Shown here one piece after another: positions 41,780-50,248 of a stretch of DNA of 50,248 nucleotides. The notes beneath the pieces were generated by a model that saw nothing but the letters and a program-made list of their open reading frames with translations, was not told the DNA's origin and did not search any database. Numbering within the stretch: the stretch's first letter is position 1; every line of letters begins with the position of its first letter. A program made the position numbers and the translations under genes. The stretch is taken from positions 1 to 50,248 of the forward strand of contig JAJPIT010000073.1 of the NCBI GenBank assembly GCA_021324615.1. The letters run 5' to 3'. The DNA is from Terriglobia bacterium. GTDB lineage: Bacteria > Acidobacteriota > Terriglobia > Bryobacterales > Bryobacteraceae.

Positions 41780-43099
41780 TCATTTTTGCCCCGGATAGAC
41801 CAGCCACGCCGATCCGATCACCGCGGCCGTGCCGGCGGCCAGCTTGGCCTCGAACAGCCACACATGATGCACCTCCGCGGTCGGCGCGGCCGAGCAGACC
41901 AGCGCCAGCGCGGTGACCGACCATCCGCACATTGCGCTGAGGCGGCATCCCGCTTTCCACGCGCTGCCGAAAATATAAATGAAGGGAAGGAATCCCGCGA
42001 TCACCATCAGCGAAACCATCGCCTGATAAGCCGCGCGGGCGGTGTCGCCGAGCTGGATGGCCAGCAGCATCAGGGAGGAGACGCCGCCCAGCGCCAGGAT
42101 CGATACATACGGAGTGCGCCATCGCGGGTGAATTTTCCCGAACGCCGCCGGCAGCAGATGATCCACGCCCACCGCGAAGGGCAGCCGCGAAACCGATGCG
42201 CCGAGCCCGCCGAACTGGCCCAACCCGGTGAGGAACACCAGGCTGGCGGTGAGCGGCGCGAACCACCAGATTCCCAGCGTGGAGGAGGCCGCTGCGGCCG
42301 CCTGCGCGAAGCCGTTCATCTCGCTGATCCGCGCCGGCGGCAGCAGCAGGATCAGGGCCAGCGTCAATCCGCAATAGAACAAGGTGGCGAAGGCGGAGGC
42401 GATCCCGCCGGCGCGCGGCAGCGTGCGGAGCGGATCGCGAATCTCTCCGCCCATCAGTCCGGCCATTTCAATTCCGGTCATGGCGTAGGCGATGGTCGAA
42501 TAAAAATTCACTGTGTCCCAATTCCATTCCGGCAGAAGACGGATCGGCGTCGCGCTGCCGCGGCGGTGGAAAATCAGCAGCGCTGCCGGGATGAAAACCG
42601 CCGCGAGCAGCCAGGTCGCCGCGCCGCCGGCGTTTTCGGTCCACTTGCCGATCTTCATGCCGGCCAGGTTGGTCCCCAGGGCGATCCACACGGCGGCGAG
42701 CGAAGCGACGATCAGATACGCGCGGTTGTCGGCAAGATGGGCGTAGGAAGGTCCCAGGGTGTAGACGCCGACGCTCATATAGAACATCGCCGCGCTGGGG
42801 AACCAGAAGGCGATGCCCATCCAGTAAATCCAGAAGCAGAGGAAGCCGTGCCAGGGTCCGAAATCGCCGCGCGTCCAAAGATAGAGCCCGCCCGTGCCGG
42901 GATATTTGGCGCACAGCGCGGCCACCGAGACGGCCAGCGGAGCGGTGAACAGGACCGCCGCGAGCAGCCAGAGGAGCAACGATCCGGGGCCGGCGTGCGC
43001 GGCCGCCGGAACCCACCGCACGCCCACGATGCAGGTGATCGCAAACAGCGTCAGATCGCCAAGACCGAGTTCCCGTTTGAGCTCCGGCGCGTGTTGCAA
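41780..43099 (-). CDS. APC-superfamily amino acid permease
   Basis: A 439-residue inner membrane permease with about 12 hydrophobic segments. The first helix region is LGLGDLTLFAITCIVGVRWV, similar to the family GxG helix, and the second block is CAKYPGTGGLYLWTRGDFGP, a hallmark of the APC group. Further on, FYSTIAYAMTGIEMAGLMGG holds the usual helix VI motif. Substrate unknown (amino acid or polyamine). Start: TTG at 43099 is preferred, since TACCAT at 43111-43106 sits exactly -12 to -7 and no better in-frame start exists before the divergent gene. Start is the least certain part. Confidence 0.8.
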   Translation of the reverse strand: MQHAPELKRELGLGDLTLFAITCIVGVRWVPAAAHAGPGSLLLWLLAAVLFTAPLAVSVAALCAKYPGTGGLYLWTRGDFGPWHGFLCFWIYWMGIAFWFPSAAMFYMSVGVYTLGPSYAHLADNRAYLIVASLAAVWIALGTNLAGMKIGKWTENAGGAATWLLAAVFIPAALLIFHRRGSATPIRLLPEWNWDTVNFYSTIAYAMTGIEMAGLMGGEIRDPLRTLPRAGGIASAFATLFYCGLTLALILLLPPARISEMNGFAQAAAAASSTLGIWWFAPLTASLVFLTGLGQFGGLGASVSRLPFAVGVDHLLPAAFGKIHPRWRTPYVSILALGGVSSLMLLAIQLGDTARAAYQAMVSLMVIAGFLPFIYIFGSAWKAGCRLSAMCGWSVTALALVCSAAPTAEVHHVWLFEAKLAAGTAAVIGSAWLVYPGQK

Positions 43100-43105
43100 G
43101 CGTCC

Positions 43106-43111
43106 ATGGTA
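43106..43111 (-). promoter_or_regulatory. -10-like TACCAT for the permease
   Basis: Read on the minus strand, TACCAT occupies -12 to -7 of the TTG at 43099 in a 34-bp divergent spacer. It decides the start choice for the permease. On the plus strand TACTCT at 43118-43123 could serve the phosphohexomutase with a four-base leader. Confidence 0.35.
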
Positions 43112-43133
43112 GCGCGTTACTCTACGGCTTCGT

Positions 43134-44486
43134 ATGCTGAACGCGAATATTTTCCGCGAATACGATATTCGCGGCATCGCCGATGGCGAGCTCCAGACGC
43201 CGGACGTGGCTGATCTGGGCCGCGGCCTCGGCACGCTGATCCGGCGCGTGGCCGGCAAGCGCGTCAATGTGGGCCGCGATTGCCGGCTGAGCTCGCCGCG
43301 TCTGCATGGCGCTCTGCTGGAGGGGCTGATCGATTCGGGCTGCGAGGTGACCGACGTCGGGGTGATCCCGACGCCGCTGCTTTATTTTTCCCTGGTGCAT
43401 CTGAACGCCGATGGAGCGGTGATGATCACCGGCAGCCACAACCCCGCCGAGTTCAACGGATTTAAGATGGTGACGCGCGCCGGTTCGGTGTACGGGGAAC
43501 AGATCCAGAAAGTGCGGCGGATCATCGAAACGCGCGATTTCCTGGCGGGCCGCGGCTCGCATTTCCATTACGACGTGGTTTCTCCTTATATCGAGGAGGT
43601 TTCGCGGCAGTTTCAGTTTCCAAGAAGAATCAAGGTGGTGGCCGACGCGGGCAATGGCACCGCGGGTCCGGTGCTGCACCGGCTGTTCGAGCAGCTGAAT
43701 GTGGAGGTGACCGAGCTGTTTTTCGAAATGGACGGCCGCTTCCCGAATCATCATCCCGACCCGACGGTCCCGGAAAATCTCGAGGCGCTGCGCCGGGCGG
43801 TCCGGGAGAGCAAGGCCGATCTGGGCCTGGCCTTCGACGGCGACGCGGACCGCATCGGCGCCATCGACGAGAACGGCGAGGCCATCTACGGCGACATGCT
43901 GATGCTGATCTACGGCCGGGAAATTCTTTCGCGCAAGCCCGGGGCGACGTTCATTGGCGAAGTGAAATGCTCGCAGGTGATGTATGACGAGCTGAAGCGG
44001 CTGGGCGGCAATCCGATCATGTTCAAGACCGGCCACTCGCTGATCAAGGCCAAGATGAAGCAGGAGCGCGCCGAGCTGGCCGGCGAAATGTCGGGCCACA
44101 TGTTCTTCGCCGACCGCTACTACGGCTACGACGACGCGCTGTACGCCGCCTGCCGTCTGATGGAGATCGCCGCCGCCAGCGGGAAGCCGCTTTCGGCGCA
44201 GCTTGCCGGGCTGCCCAAGACGGTGAGCACTCCGGAGATTCGCGTCGATTGCCCGGATGAGGAGAAATTCGAGGTGGTCGCGCGGGTGGCCGAGCGCATG
44301 CGCGCCGCGCACCCGGTGATCGACGTGGATGGGGTGCGCGTTTTGTTCGAGCACGGCTGGGGACTGCTGCGCGCCTCCAACACGCAGCCGGTGCTGGTGA
44401 TGCGCTTTGAAGCCGCAACCGCCGGACTGCTGGAGCAGTACCGGCAAGAGATGGAAGCGGCGCTGGAGCGCGCCCAGGCGGTATAG
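43134..44486 (+). CDS. Phosphomannomutase/phosphoglucomutase
   Basis: A 450-residue alpha-D-phosphohexomutase of the AlgC/ManB type that moves phosphate between C1 and C6 of mannose or glucose. Phosphoserine S101 in ITGSHNPAEFNG; metal loop FDGDADRIG (234-242); sugar specificity loop GEMSGHMFF; and phosphate-binding RASNTQPVLVMRFEA near the C-terminus. GEMSGH plus RASNTQP is the PMM/PGM rather than GlmM pattern. Feeds GDP-mannose or glycogen and polysaccharide precursors. Four domains intact, normal length. Confidence 0.93.
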   Translation: MLNANIFREYDIRGIADGELQTPDVADLGRGLGTLIRRVAGKRVNVGRDCRLSSPRLHGALLEGLIDSGCEVTDVGVIPTPLLYFSLVHLNADGAVMITGSHNPAEFNGFKMVTRAGSVYGEQIQKVRRIIETRDFLAGRGSHFHYDVVSPYIEEVSRQFQFPRRIKVVADAGNGTAGPVLHRLFEQLNVEVTELFFEMDGRFPNHHPDPTVPENLEALRRAVRESKADLGLAFDGDADRIGAIDENGEAIYGDMLMLIYGREILSRKPGATFIGEVKCSQVMYDELKRLGGNPIMFKTGHSLIKAKMKQERAELAGEMSGHMFFADRYYGYDDALYAACRLMEIAAASGKPLSAQLAGLPKTVSTPEIRVDCPDEEKFEVVARVAERMRAAHPVIDVDGVRVLFEHGWGLLRASNTQPVLVMRFEAATAGLLEQYRQEMEAALERAQAV

Positions 44487-44531
44487 GCCGGCGCCCGCCA
44501 CTTTGCTAAGCTGATCGTATTCAGGTGCTGA

Positions 44532-44951
44532 TTGCCGCTCTGTCCCCGCGCCCTACGCCTGCTGCTGGTTGAATCCAACCCGGCCGACTCCTATTTAATG
44601 GTGGAAGGGCTGCGCCGCGCCGGGTTGAGCGAGACGGTTACCGTTCTGGAAGACAGCGGCCAGGCTTGGATCCATCTGTCGAAGGAGTCCCGCCCCGATC
44701 TGATCTTTCTCGATCTGAATCTGGCGCCGCTCTCCGGCCTGGAGCTGCTGGAGCGGATTCGCTCGGATCCGAAACTGGAGACGGTTCCGGTGATCATCGT
44801 TTCCGGCTCGCAAAACAGGGAAGACGTGCACCGCGCCTACCGGCTCGGCGCCAACTGTTATTTGACCAAGCCCGGCAATCTGGACGATTTTCTGGCGTTC
44901 ATGAAGATGTCCTACGAGTTTTGGGGCGGGGTGGCCACGCTGCCGCGGTAA
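44532..44951 (+). CDS. Single-domain response regulator (Rcp1-like)
   Basis: A 139-residue stand-alone receiver. Acidic residues near 14-19 (VESNPADS), phosphoacceptor D61 in LIFLDLNLAPLSG, Ser in IVSGSQ, and Lys in YLTKPGNLDDF. The helix-loop ending in YLTKPG is typical of the Rcp1-like family that partners phytochrome-like kinases. No output domain and no kinase nearby. TTG at 44532 is the only plausible start for the full domain; AGGTG lies four bases upstream. Confidence 0.88.
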   Translation: MPLCPRALRLLLVESNPADSYLMVEGLRRAGLSETVTVLEDSGQAWIHLSKESRPDLIFLDLNLAPLSGLELLERIRSDPKLETVPVIIVSGSQNREDVHRAYRLGANCYLTKPGNLDDFLAFMKMSYEFWGGVATLPR

Positions 44952-45005
44952 GCACCGGCGCAGCGTTGGCTTGCGGCCCGCTTTCCAATCGATGCGATTT
45001 TCGCG

Positions 45006-45011
45006 TAATCT
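45006..45011 (+). promoter_or_regulatory. -10-like TAATCT before rnj (leaderless start)
   Basis: TAATCT at 45006-45011 lies exactly -12 to -7 of the TTG start at 45018. No Shine-Dalgarno is present. This supports both the TTG start and a leaderless mRNA for RNase J. Confidence 0.4.
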
Positions 45012-45017
45012 CTAAAG

Positions 45018-46688
45018 TTGGCCGATCAAAAACTGCAAATCATTCCGTTGGGCGGATTGGGCGAGTTCGGGATGAACTCGATGGCGATCCGTTACGGCGA
45101 CGACATCCTGGTGCTGGACGCCGGCATGATGTTTCCCGACGCGGAGCTGCTGGGGGTGGACATCGTCACGCCGGACTTCAGCTACCTTCAGGAAAATGCG
45201 GCGTGCGTCCGGGCCCTGATTCTGACCCACGGGCACGAGGATCACATCGGCGCGGTGCCGTTTTTATTGGGGGAAATCGACGTGCCGGTGTACGGCACGC
45301 CGTTCACGCTGGCGCTGGTGGAGCGGCGCCTGGAAGAGCATCAGATGCTGGACCGGGTGCGGCTGAACCGCATAAAACCGGGCCAAAAGCTCGAAATCGG
45401 GCCGTTTTCGATCGAATTTATTCACGTTACGCACTCTATTGTGCAGTGCGTGGCGGTGGCGATCACGACGCCGCTCGGGGTCATCATCCACACCGGGGAT
45501 TTCAAGGTGGATCCGACGCCGACCGACAACGAGCTGTTCGATCTGCACACCTTGGCCGCATACGGCAAGCGCGGCGTGCTGCTGCTGCTTTCCGATTCGA
45601 CCAACGTGGACCGTCCCGGATACACGGAAAGCGAGCGCGCCGTGGCGCCGCGGCTGGAAGATCTGTTCGTACGCGCCCCGCGGAAGCTGGTGATCAGTTG
45701 TTTCAGCTCCTCTATTCACCGCTTGCAGCAGATTATCGATCTGGCCGAGGAGTACGGGCGCAAGGTGGCGTTCATCGGCCGCAGCATGCTGGCCACCACC
45801 GAGATCGCGCACAATCTGGGGCTGCTGACCATTCCCAACGGAATTCTGCTGCGGCCGCAGGACGTCATGCAGTCGGTTCCCAACAAAGTGGTGGCGATTG
45901 TTTCGGGAACGCAGGGCGAGCCGATGTCGGCGATGTCGCGCATCGCCGTGGACAATCACAAATCGCTGTCGATTGAACCGGGCGACACGGTGGCGTTGAG
46001 CGCGCGAATTATTCCGGGAAACGAAAAAGCGATTTACCGCATGATGAATCATCTGGCGCGGCGCGGCGCGGATGTGATCTACGGCTCGCTCAATCCGCCG
46101 ATCCACGTTTCCGGGCATGGCAGCTCGGAGGAACTGCGCCTGGTTCTCAACCTAGTCCGGCCGAAATATTTTGTTCCGATTCACGGGGAATACCGGCAGC
46201 TCGCCAAGCACGCGCAGCTTGCGCAGCACTTGAGCCATTGGGGGCTGGAAGGAACGTTCGTGCTCGAATCGGGCGAGACGCTGGAGATCGACGCGGCGGG
46301 GGCGCGCAAGGGCGCGCCGGTCACGGTGGGGCGGGTGTGCATCGATTCGGGGACGCTCGATGAGGTGGTGGAGGATATGGTGATCCGCGACCGCCGCCAT
46401 TTGTCCGAGGACGGGTTCGTGCTGCCGATCATCGCCATCAACAAACATACGGGACGAAGCGAAACGCCGCCGGAGATCGTCAGCCGCGGGTTCATGTCGA
46501 TGGAAGAAAGTTCAGAGGTGCTGAACGAAGCGCGGAGGGTGGTGCAGCGGACGCTGGAGGCGTCCACGGCGGAGGAACGCGGCGACTGGGGAGTGATGCA
46601 GGAAAAGATCCGCGCAGACCTGAAGAGATTTCTGCTGAAGCAGACGTCGCGAAGGCCGCTGATCATGCCGGTGATTCTGGAGATTTAG
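45018..46688 (+). CDS. rnj: Ribonuclease J (metallo-beta-lactamase/beta-CASP)
   Basis: A 556-residue RNase with 5'-3' exo- and endonuclease activity in mRNA decay and rRNA maturation. Zinc motif HGHEDH (71-76), HVTHSI, and HTGDFKVDPTPTD; beta-CASP motifs SGTQGEPMSAM and VSGHGSSEELRLVLNLVRP; then PIHGEYRQLAKHAQLAQHLS; then the C-terminal domain. Length and order match the family. Present in a genome that also encodes RNase R. Start is the TTG at 45018; xseA follows after 29 bp. Confidence 0.96.
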   Translation: MADQKLQIIPLGGLGEFGMNSMAIRYGDDILVLDAGMMFPDAELLGVDIVTPDFSYLQENAACVRALILTHGHEDHIGAVPFLLGEIDVPVYGTPFTLALVERRLEEHQMLDRVRLNRIKPGQKLEIGPFSIEFIHVTHSIVQCVAVAITTPLGVIIHTGDFKVDPTPTDNELFDLHTLAAYGKRGVLLLLSDSTNVDRPGYTESERAVAPRLEDLFVRAPRKLVISCFSSSIHRLQQIIDLAEEYGRKVAFIGRSMLATTEIAHNLGLLTIPNGILLRPQDVMQSVPNKVVAIVSGTQGEPMSAMSRIAVDNHKSLSIEPGDTVALSARIIPGNEKAIYRMMNHLARRGADVIYGSLNPPIHVSGHGSSEELRLVLNLVRPKYFVPIHGEYRQLAKHAQLAQHLSHWGLEGTFVLESGETLEIDAAGARKGAPVTVGRVCIDSGTLDEVVEDMVIRDRRHLSEDGFVLPIIAINKHTGRSETPPEIVSRGFMSMEESSEVLNEARRVVQRTLEASTAEERGDWGVMQEKIRADLKRFLLKQTSRRPLIMPVILEI

Positions 46689-46717
46689 CGCCCCGGCCGG
46701 GCGCTTGAACCAAAGCG

Positions 46718-48088
46718 ATGGAGCAGATCGCACTGAGCTGGGGGCCGGAGCCCAACGTTTACACCGTCAGCGAGCTGGCCGAGTTGATGCGCGGCGTGCT
46801 GGCGCGGAACTTCACCGATATCTGGGTTTCCGGGGAAATTTCCGGCACGCGCGTTCCGCCGAGCGGGCACTATTACTTCACGCTGAAGGACCAGAACGCG
46901 CAACTGAAATGCGTCTGTTATAGAATGACGGCGCGATACCTGCGATTCAAGCCGCAGGACGGCATCGCGGTGCTGGCGCGCGGGCGGATTGACGTGTATG
47001 AAGCGCGCGGCGAAGTGCAGTTCCTGGTGGAGGCGATCGAGCCGCAGGGACATGGCGCGCTGCAACTGGCGTTTGAGCAGTTGAAGAAGAAACTGGCGGC
47101 GGAGGGATTATTTGATGCGTCGCGAAAACGCCCGCTGCCCGCGCTGCCGGAGCGGATCGGCATCGTGACTTCGCCGTCTGGAGCGGCGATTCAGGACATT
47201 TTGAATATTCTAAAGCGGCGATTCCCCGGCCGCCACGTGCGAATTTATCCCGCGCAGGTTCAAGGCGAGGGATCGGCGGAACAGGTGGCGGCGGGCATCG
47301 AATACTTCGGCCGGTCGGCCTGGGCCGAGGTGCTGATCGTGGCCCGCGGCGGCGGATCGCCCGAGGATCTGTGGACGTTCAACGAAGAACGCGTGGCGCG
47401 GGCGATCGCGGCTTCGCCGGTTCCGGTGATCTCGGCGGTGGGCCATGAGACGGATTTCACCATCGCCGATTTTGTCGCCGACTTGCGGGCGCCCACGCCC
47501 TCGGCCGCGGCGGAACTGGTGATCTGCACCAGGCGGAGCGTGGAGGACCGCCTGGGCGCGGTGGAACGAAAACTGACGCAGGCGGCGCGGCTGACCATTG
47601 CGCTGGCGGCGCGCAAGTGGCACGCGCTGGCCATCGACCGCGCGCGGCTGCATCGCGCCATCGGGCGGCAGATGCAGCGCGTGGATGAGATGGATTACCG
47701 GTTGCGGGACCGGTGGCGGGCGCTGTTTGAGGCGCGGCGGCGGGCGCTGGAAGGATGGTCGTCAAGATTGAAGCAGCGCGATGTGCGGATGCGCCTGGCG
47801 CGCGACCGCAAGCGCCTGGAGTCGTGCGCCGCGGCTTTGGCGCAGGCGGCGCGCCTGAGGCTTGCCCGCGCCGGCGGCGCGCTCGGCTCGGCAGAGGCGC
47901 ATCTGCGCCAACTGAGCCCGCTGGGCGTGTTGCAGCGCGGATATGCGATTGTCGAGCGGGGAAACCGGATTGTGCGATCGCCTGCCGACGCTCCCGCAGG
48001 AAGCCAAGCGCACGTCCGCCTCTCCTCCGGATCCTTAGAGGTTCGCGTGTTAAGCGGGGCGGGTCCGGAGACTGCCGATCGCTCCTGA
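46718..48088 (+). CDS. xseA: Exodeoxyribonuclease VII large subunit
   Basis: A 456-residue nuclease subunit. OB fold at the start (TVSELAELMRGVLARNFTDI followed by WVSGEIS), then FTLKDQNAQLKCVCYR, then the catalytic core PERIGIVTSPSGAAIQDILN, RGGGSPEDLWTFNEERVARA, and SAVGHETDFTIADFVADLRA with PTPSAAAE. A coiled-coil Arg-rich region follows. The tail LSPLGVLQRGYAIVERGN matches XseA. The small subunit gene xseB is not next to it, although it often follows xseA. Confidence 0.95.
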   Translation: MEQIALSWGPEPNVYTVSELAELMRGVLARNFTDIWVSGEISGTRVPPSGHYYFTLKDQNAQLKCVCYRMTARYLRFKPQDGIAVLARGRIDVYEARGEVQFLVEAIEPQGHGALQLAFEQLKKKLAAEGLFDASRKRPLPALPERIGIVTSPSGAAIQDILNILKRRFPGRHVRIYPAQVQGEGSAEQVAAGIEYFGRSAWAEVLIVARGGGSPEDLWTFNEERVARAIAASPVPVISAVGHETDFTIADFVADLRAPTPSAAAELVICTRRSVEDRLGAVERKLTQAARLTIALAARKWHALAIDRARLHRAIGRQMQRVDEMDYRLRDRWRALFEARRRALEGWSSRLKQRDVRMRLARDRKRLESCAAALAQAARLRLARAGGALGSAEAHLRQLSPLGVLQRGYAIVERGNRIVRSPADAPAGSQAHVRLSSGSLEVRVLSGAGPETADRS

Positions 48089-48624
48089 TCGCCGGAAATC
48101 GCGGCGGGGCGGTGGGCCGCCCGCAGTTTCCGGCGCGGGCGCAGGACCACGCTCGCGCACAACCGACACGCCGCGCGATCCTTTCGAATTCGAACGCGCT
48201 GCAAACCGATCATCGAATGGCTCTCAGCGATCATCAATCCATGCAGGCTGACGCCCCCCTCAGCGCCGCCGGGTTTGCTGCGAGCCGGATTCATTCTTGC
48301 GAGAGAGAACGGCGTCTTTCTTGGTACGGACGCCCGCTACGTACGTTTGGGCGAGTTCCAGCTCAACGAACAGTTCGCTCCACAGCATTCTCAATGAGGG
48401 ACCACTCCCTCCGGCTGCCGGGCTTGGCGCTTGCTTCCCTTTAAGATTCACTTCCTCTCCGGTCTTCCGAGGGCTGCATCGCATTTCAGGACGCGTTGAG
48501 GTGAGGGAGCGTACAACCATCCTTCCACCGGACATTTTTGAGCAAAACAATCGCGAGTTTTGGGCTGAGGAGGGGCAGAATCCGCGCGAAGTGCGCATCC
48601 TATAATAATCGGCTTTTGCCGCCG
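48089..48624. other. 536-bp convergent spacer between xseA and guaB
   Basis: Both flanking genes end here, so no promoter for them is expected. G+C is lower than in coding DNA. It contains the candidate minus-strand gene above, and the AT-rich promoter-like stretch at 48601-48610. No rRNA, tRNA, tmRNA-like or transposon-end sequence was recognised, and no strong stem-loop with a T run that would mark an intrinsic terminator. Confidence 0.6.
48260..48598 (-). CDS. Candidate small gene of unknown function in the xseA-guaB spacer
   Basis: A 112-codon open frame beginning at ATG 48598, 27 bp past the guaB stop on the same strand. It is preceded by GATTATTATAGG, with GATTAT exactly -12 to -7 of the ATG and AGG directly before it. 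The predicted protein has two Cys near the start and a moderately ordered middle ([20 protein letters not shown]) between basic, Ser/Pro-rich ends. I do not recognise it. The region is about 57% G+C by hand count, below its neighbours (about 64-65%). An alternative start at 48535 gives [10 protein letters not shown]. It may equally be non-coding; no homology can be judged here. Confidence 0.3.
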   Translation of the reverse strand: MRTSRGFCPSSAQNSRLFCSKMSGGRMVVRSLTSTRPEMRCSPRKTGEEVNLKGKQAPSPAAGGSGPSLRMLWSELFVELELAQTYVAGVRTKKDAVLSRKNESGSQQTRRR

Positions 48625-50121
<1,497 letters not shown>

Positions 50122-50248
50122 ATGATTCCAGCAACACAACTACGCCCAGGTATGGTGATCAAGTTCAACAACGAACTCTACTCCGTCTTCAAAATGGAGC
50201 ACCGCACGCCGGGCAATCTGCGCGGCTTCGTCCAGGCCAAGATGCGCA
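50122..50248 (+). CDS. efp: Elongation factor P, N-terminal part (continues past window)
   Basis: The first 42 residues of EF-P, which relieves ribosome stalling at polyproline. The KOW-like domain start IPATQLRPGMVIKFNNELYS and the loop MEHRTPGNLRGFVQAKMR match the family in register. The tip residue, where E. coli has the modified Lys34 and Pseudomonas a rhamnosylated Arg32, is Asn32 in PGNLRG. That residue cannot carry either known modification. Divergent from guaB. The rest lies outside the window. Confidence 0.9.
   Translation, partial: MIPATQLRPGMVIKFNNELYSVFKMEHRTPGNLRGFVQAKMR

Noticed and set aside
43122-44501. 459-codon minus-strand frame opposite the phosphohexomutase
   Set aside because: The plus-strand enzyme has all four phosphohexomutase motifs; the minus-strand translation has no family match.
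48089-48259. Terminator between xseA and guaB
   Set aside because: No GC stem followed by a T run was visible on either strand.

Overview
This 50.2 kb window (roughly 64-65% G+C, dense, with many 1-8 bp gene overlaps) looks like chromosomal DNA from a Gram-negative bacterium. The FlgH and FlgI rings and a BamD lipoprotein show an outer membrane. The mix of genes fits an Acidobacteriota member, perhaps Solibacter/Bryobacter-like: a cytochrome c/copper-monooxygenase/TPR fusion, a secreted propeller plus Ig-like pair, a Tad pilus fragment, a B-type carboxylesterase, and an EF-P with an unusual tip. That placement is inference; no rRNA or other decisive marker is present. No tRNA, rRNA, CRISPR array, insertion sequence or phage gene was seen, and no convincing intrinsic terminator.

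Layout. 1-10.3 kb holds housekeeping and envelope genes: 5'-truncated-by-window RNase R (its C-terminus lies outside), an adenosine-specific kinase-like protein, a Nudix hydrolase, an IscU/SufU scaffold, a secreted carboxylesterase, a DCC-thioredoxin/lipase-maturation-factor fusion, two exported proteins, rsmB and rpe. 10.3-20.0 kb holds bamD behind a possible 8-codon leader, a response regulator, yajQ, an alpha/beta hydrolase, a REC-PP2C phosphatase, an S41 peptidase with a LolA-like partner, a zinc-ribbon protein, ftsB, a radical SAM enzyme and the cytochrome/copper/TPR protein.

20.1-32.1 kb is a divergent flagellar locus. The leftward operon is flgF-flgG-flgA-flgH-flgI-flgJ (rod, P and L rings). 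The rightward operon is fliK-flgD-flgE-fliN-fliO-fliP-fliQ-fliR-flhB (hook, switch, export gate). flgF is split by a one-base frameshift. Motor stator, FlhA, FliF/G/M and flagellin are not in the window.

32.1-50.2 kb: a BON-domain protein, a YggX-like protein with a Cys-rich N-terminus, folC, then a leftward three-gene operon (oxalyl-CoA-synthetase-like AMP ligase, PanE-like reductase, OFA-family transporter), a short Tad pilus operon (cpaB-tadB-tadC), thiG, an amino-acid permease, a phosphohexomutase, a response regulator, RNase J, xseA, a lower-GC spacer with a candidate small gene, guaB, and the start of efp.

A recurring feature is that many lone or divergent genes start about 7 bases after a -10-like TAnnnT hexamer with no Shine-Dalgarno sequence. 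Several divergent pairs share one near-symmetric AT-rich core only about 20 bp long. This suggests leaderless mRNAs and bidirectional promoters. Genes inside operons instead overlap (ATGA, GTGA, TGATG) and are probably translationally coupled.
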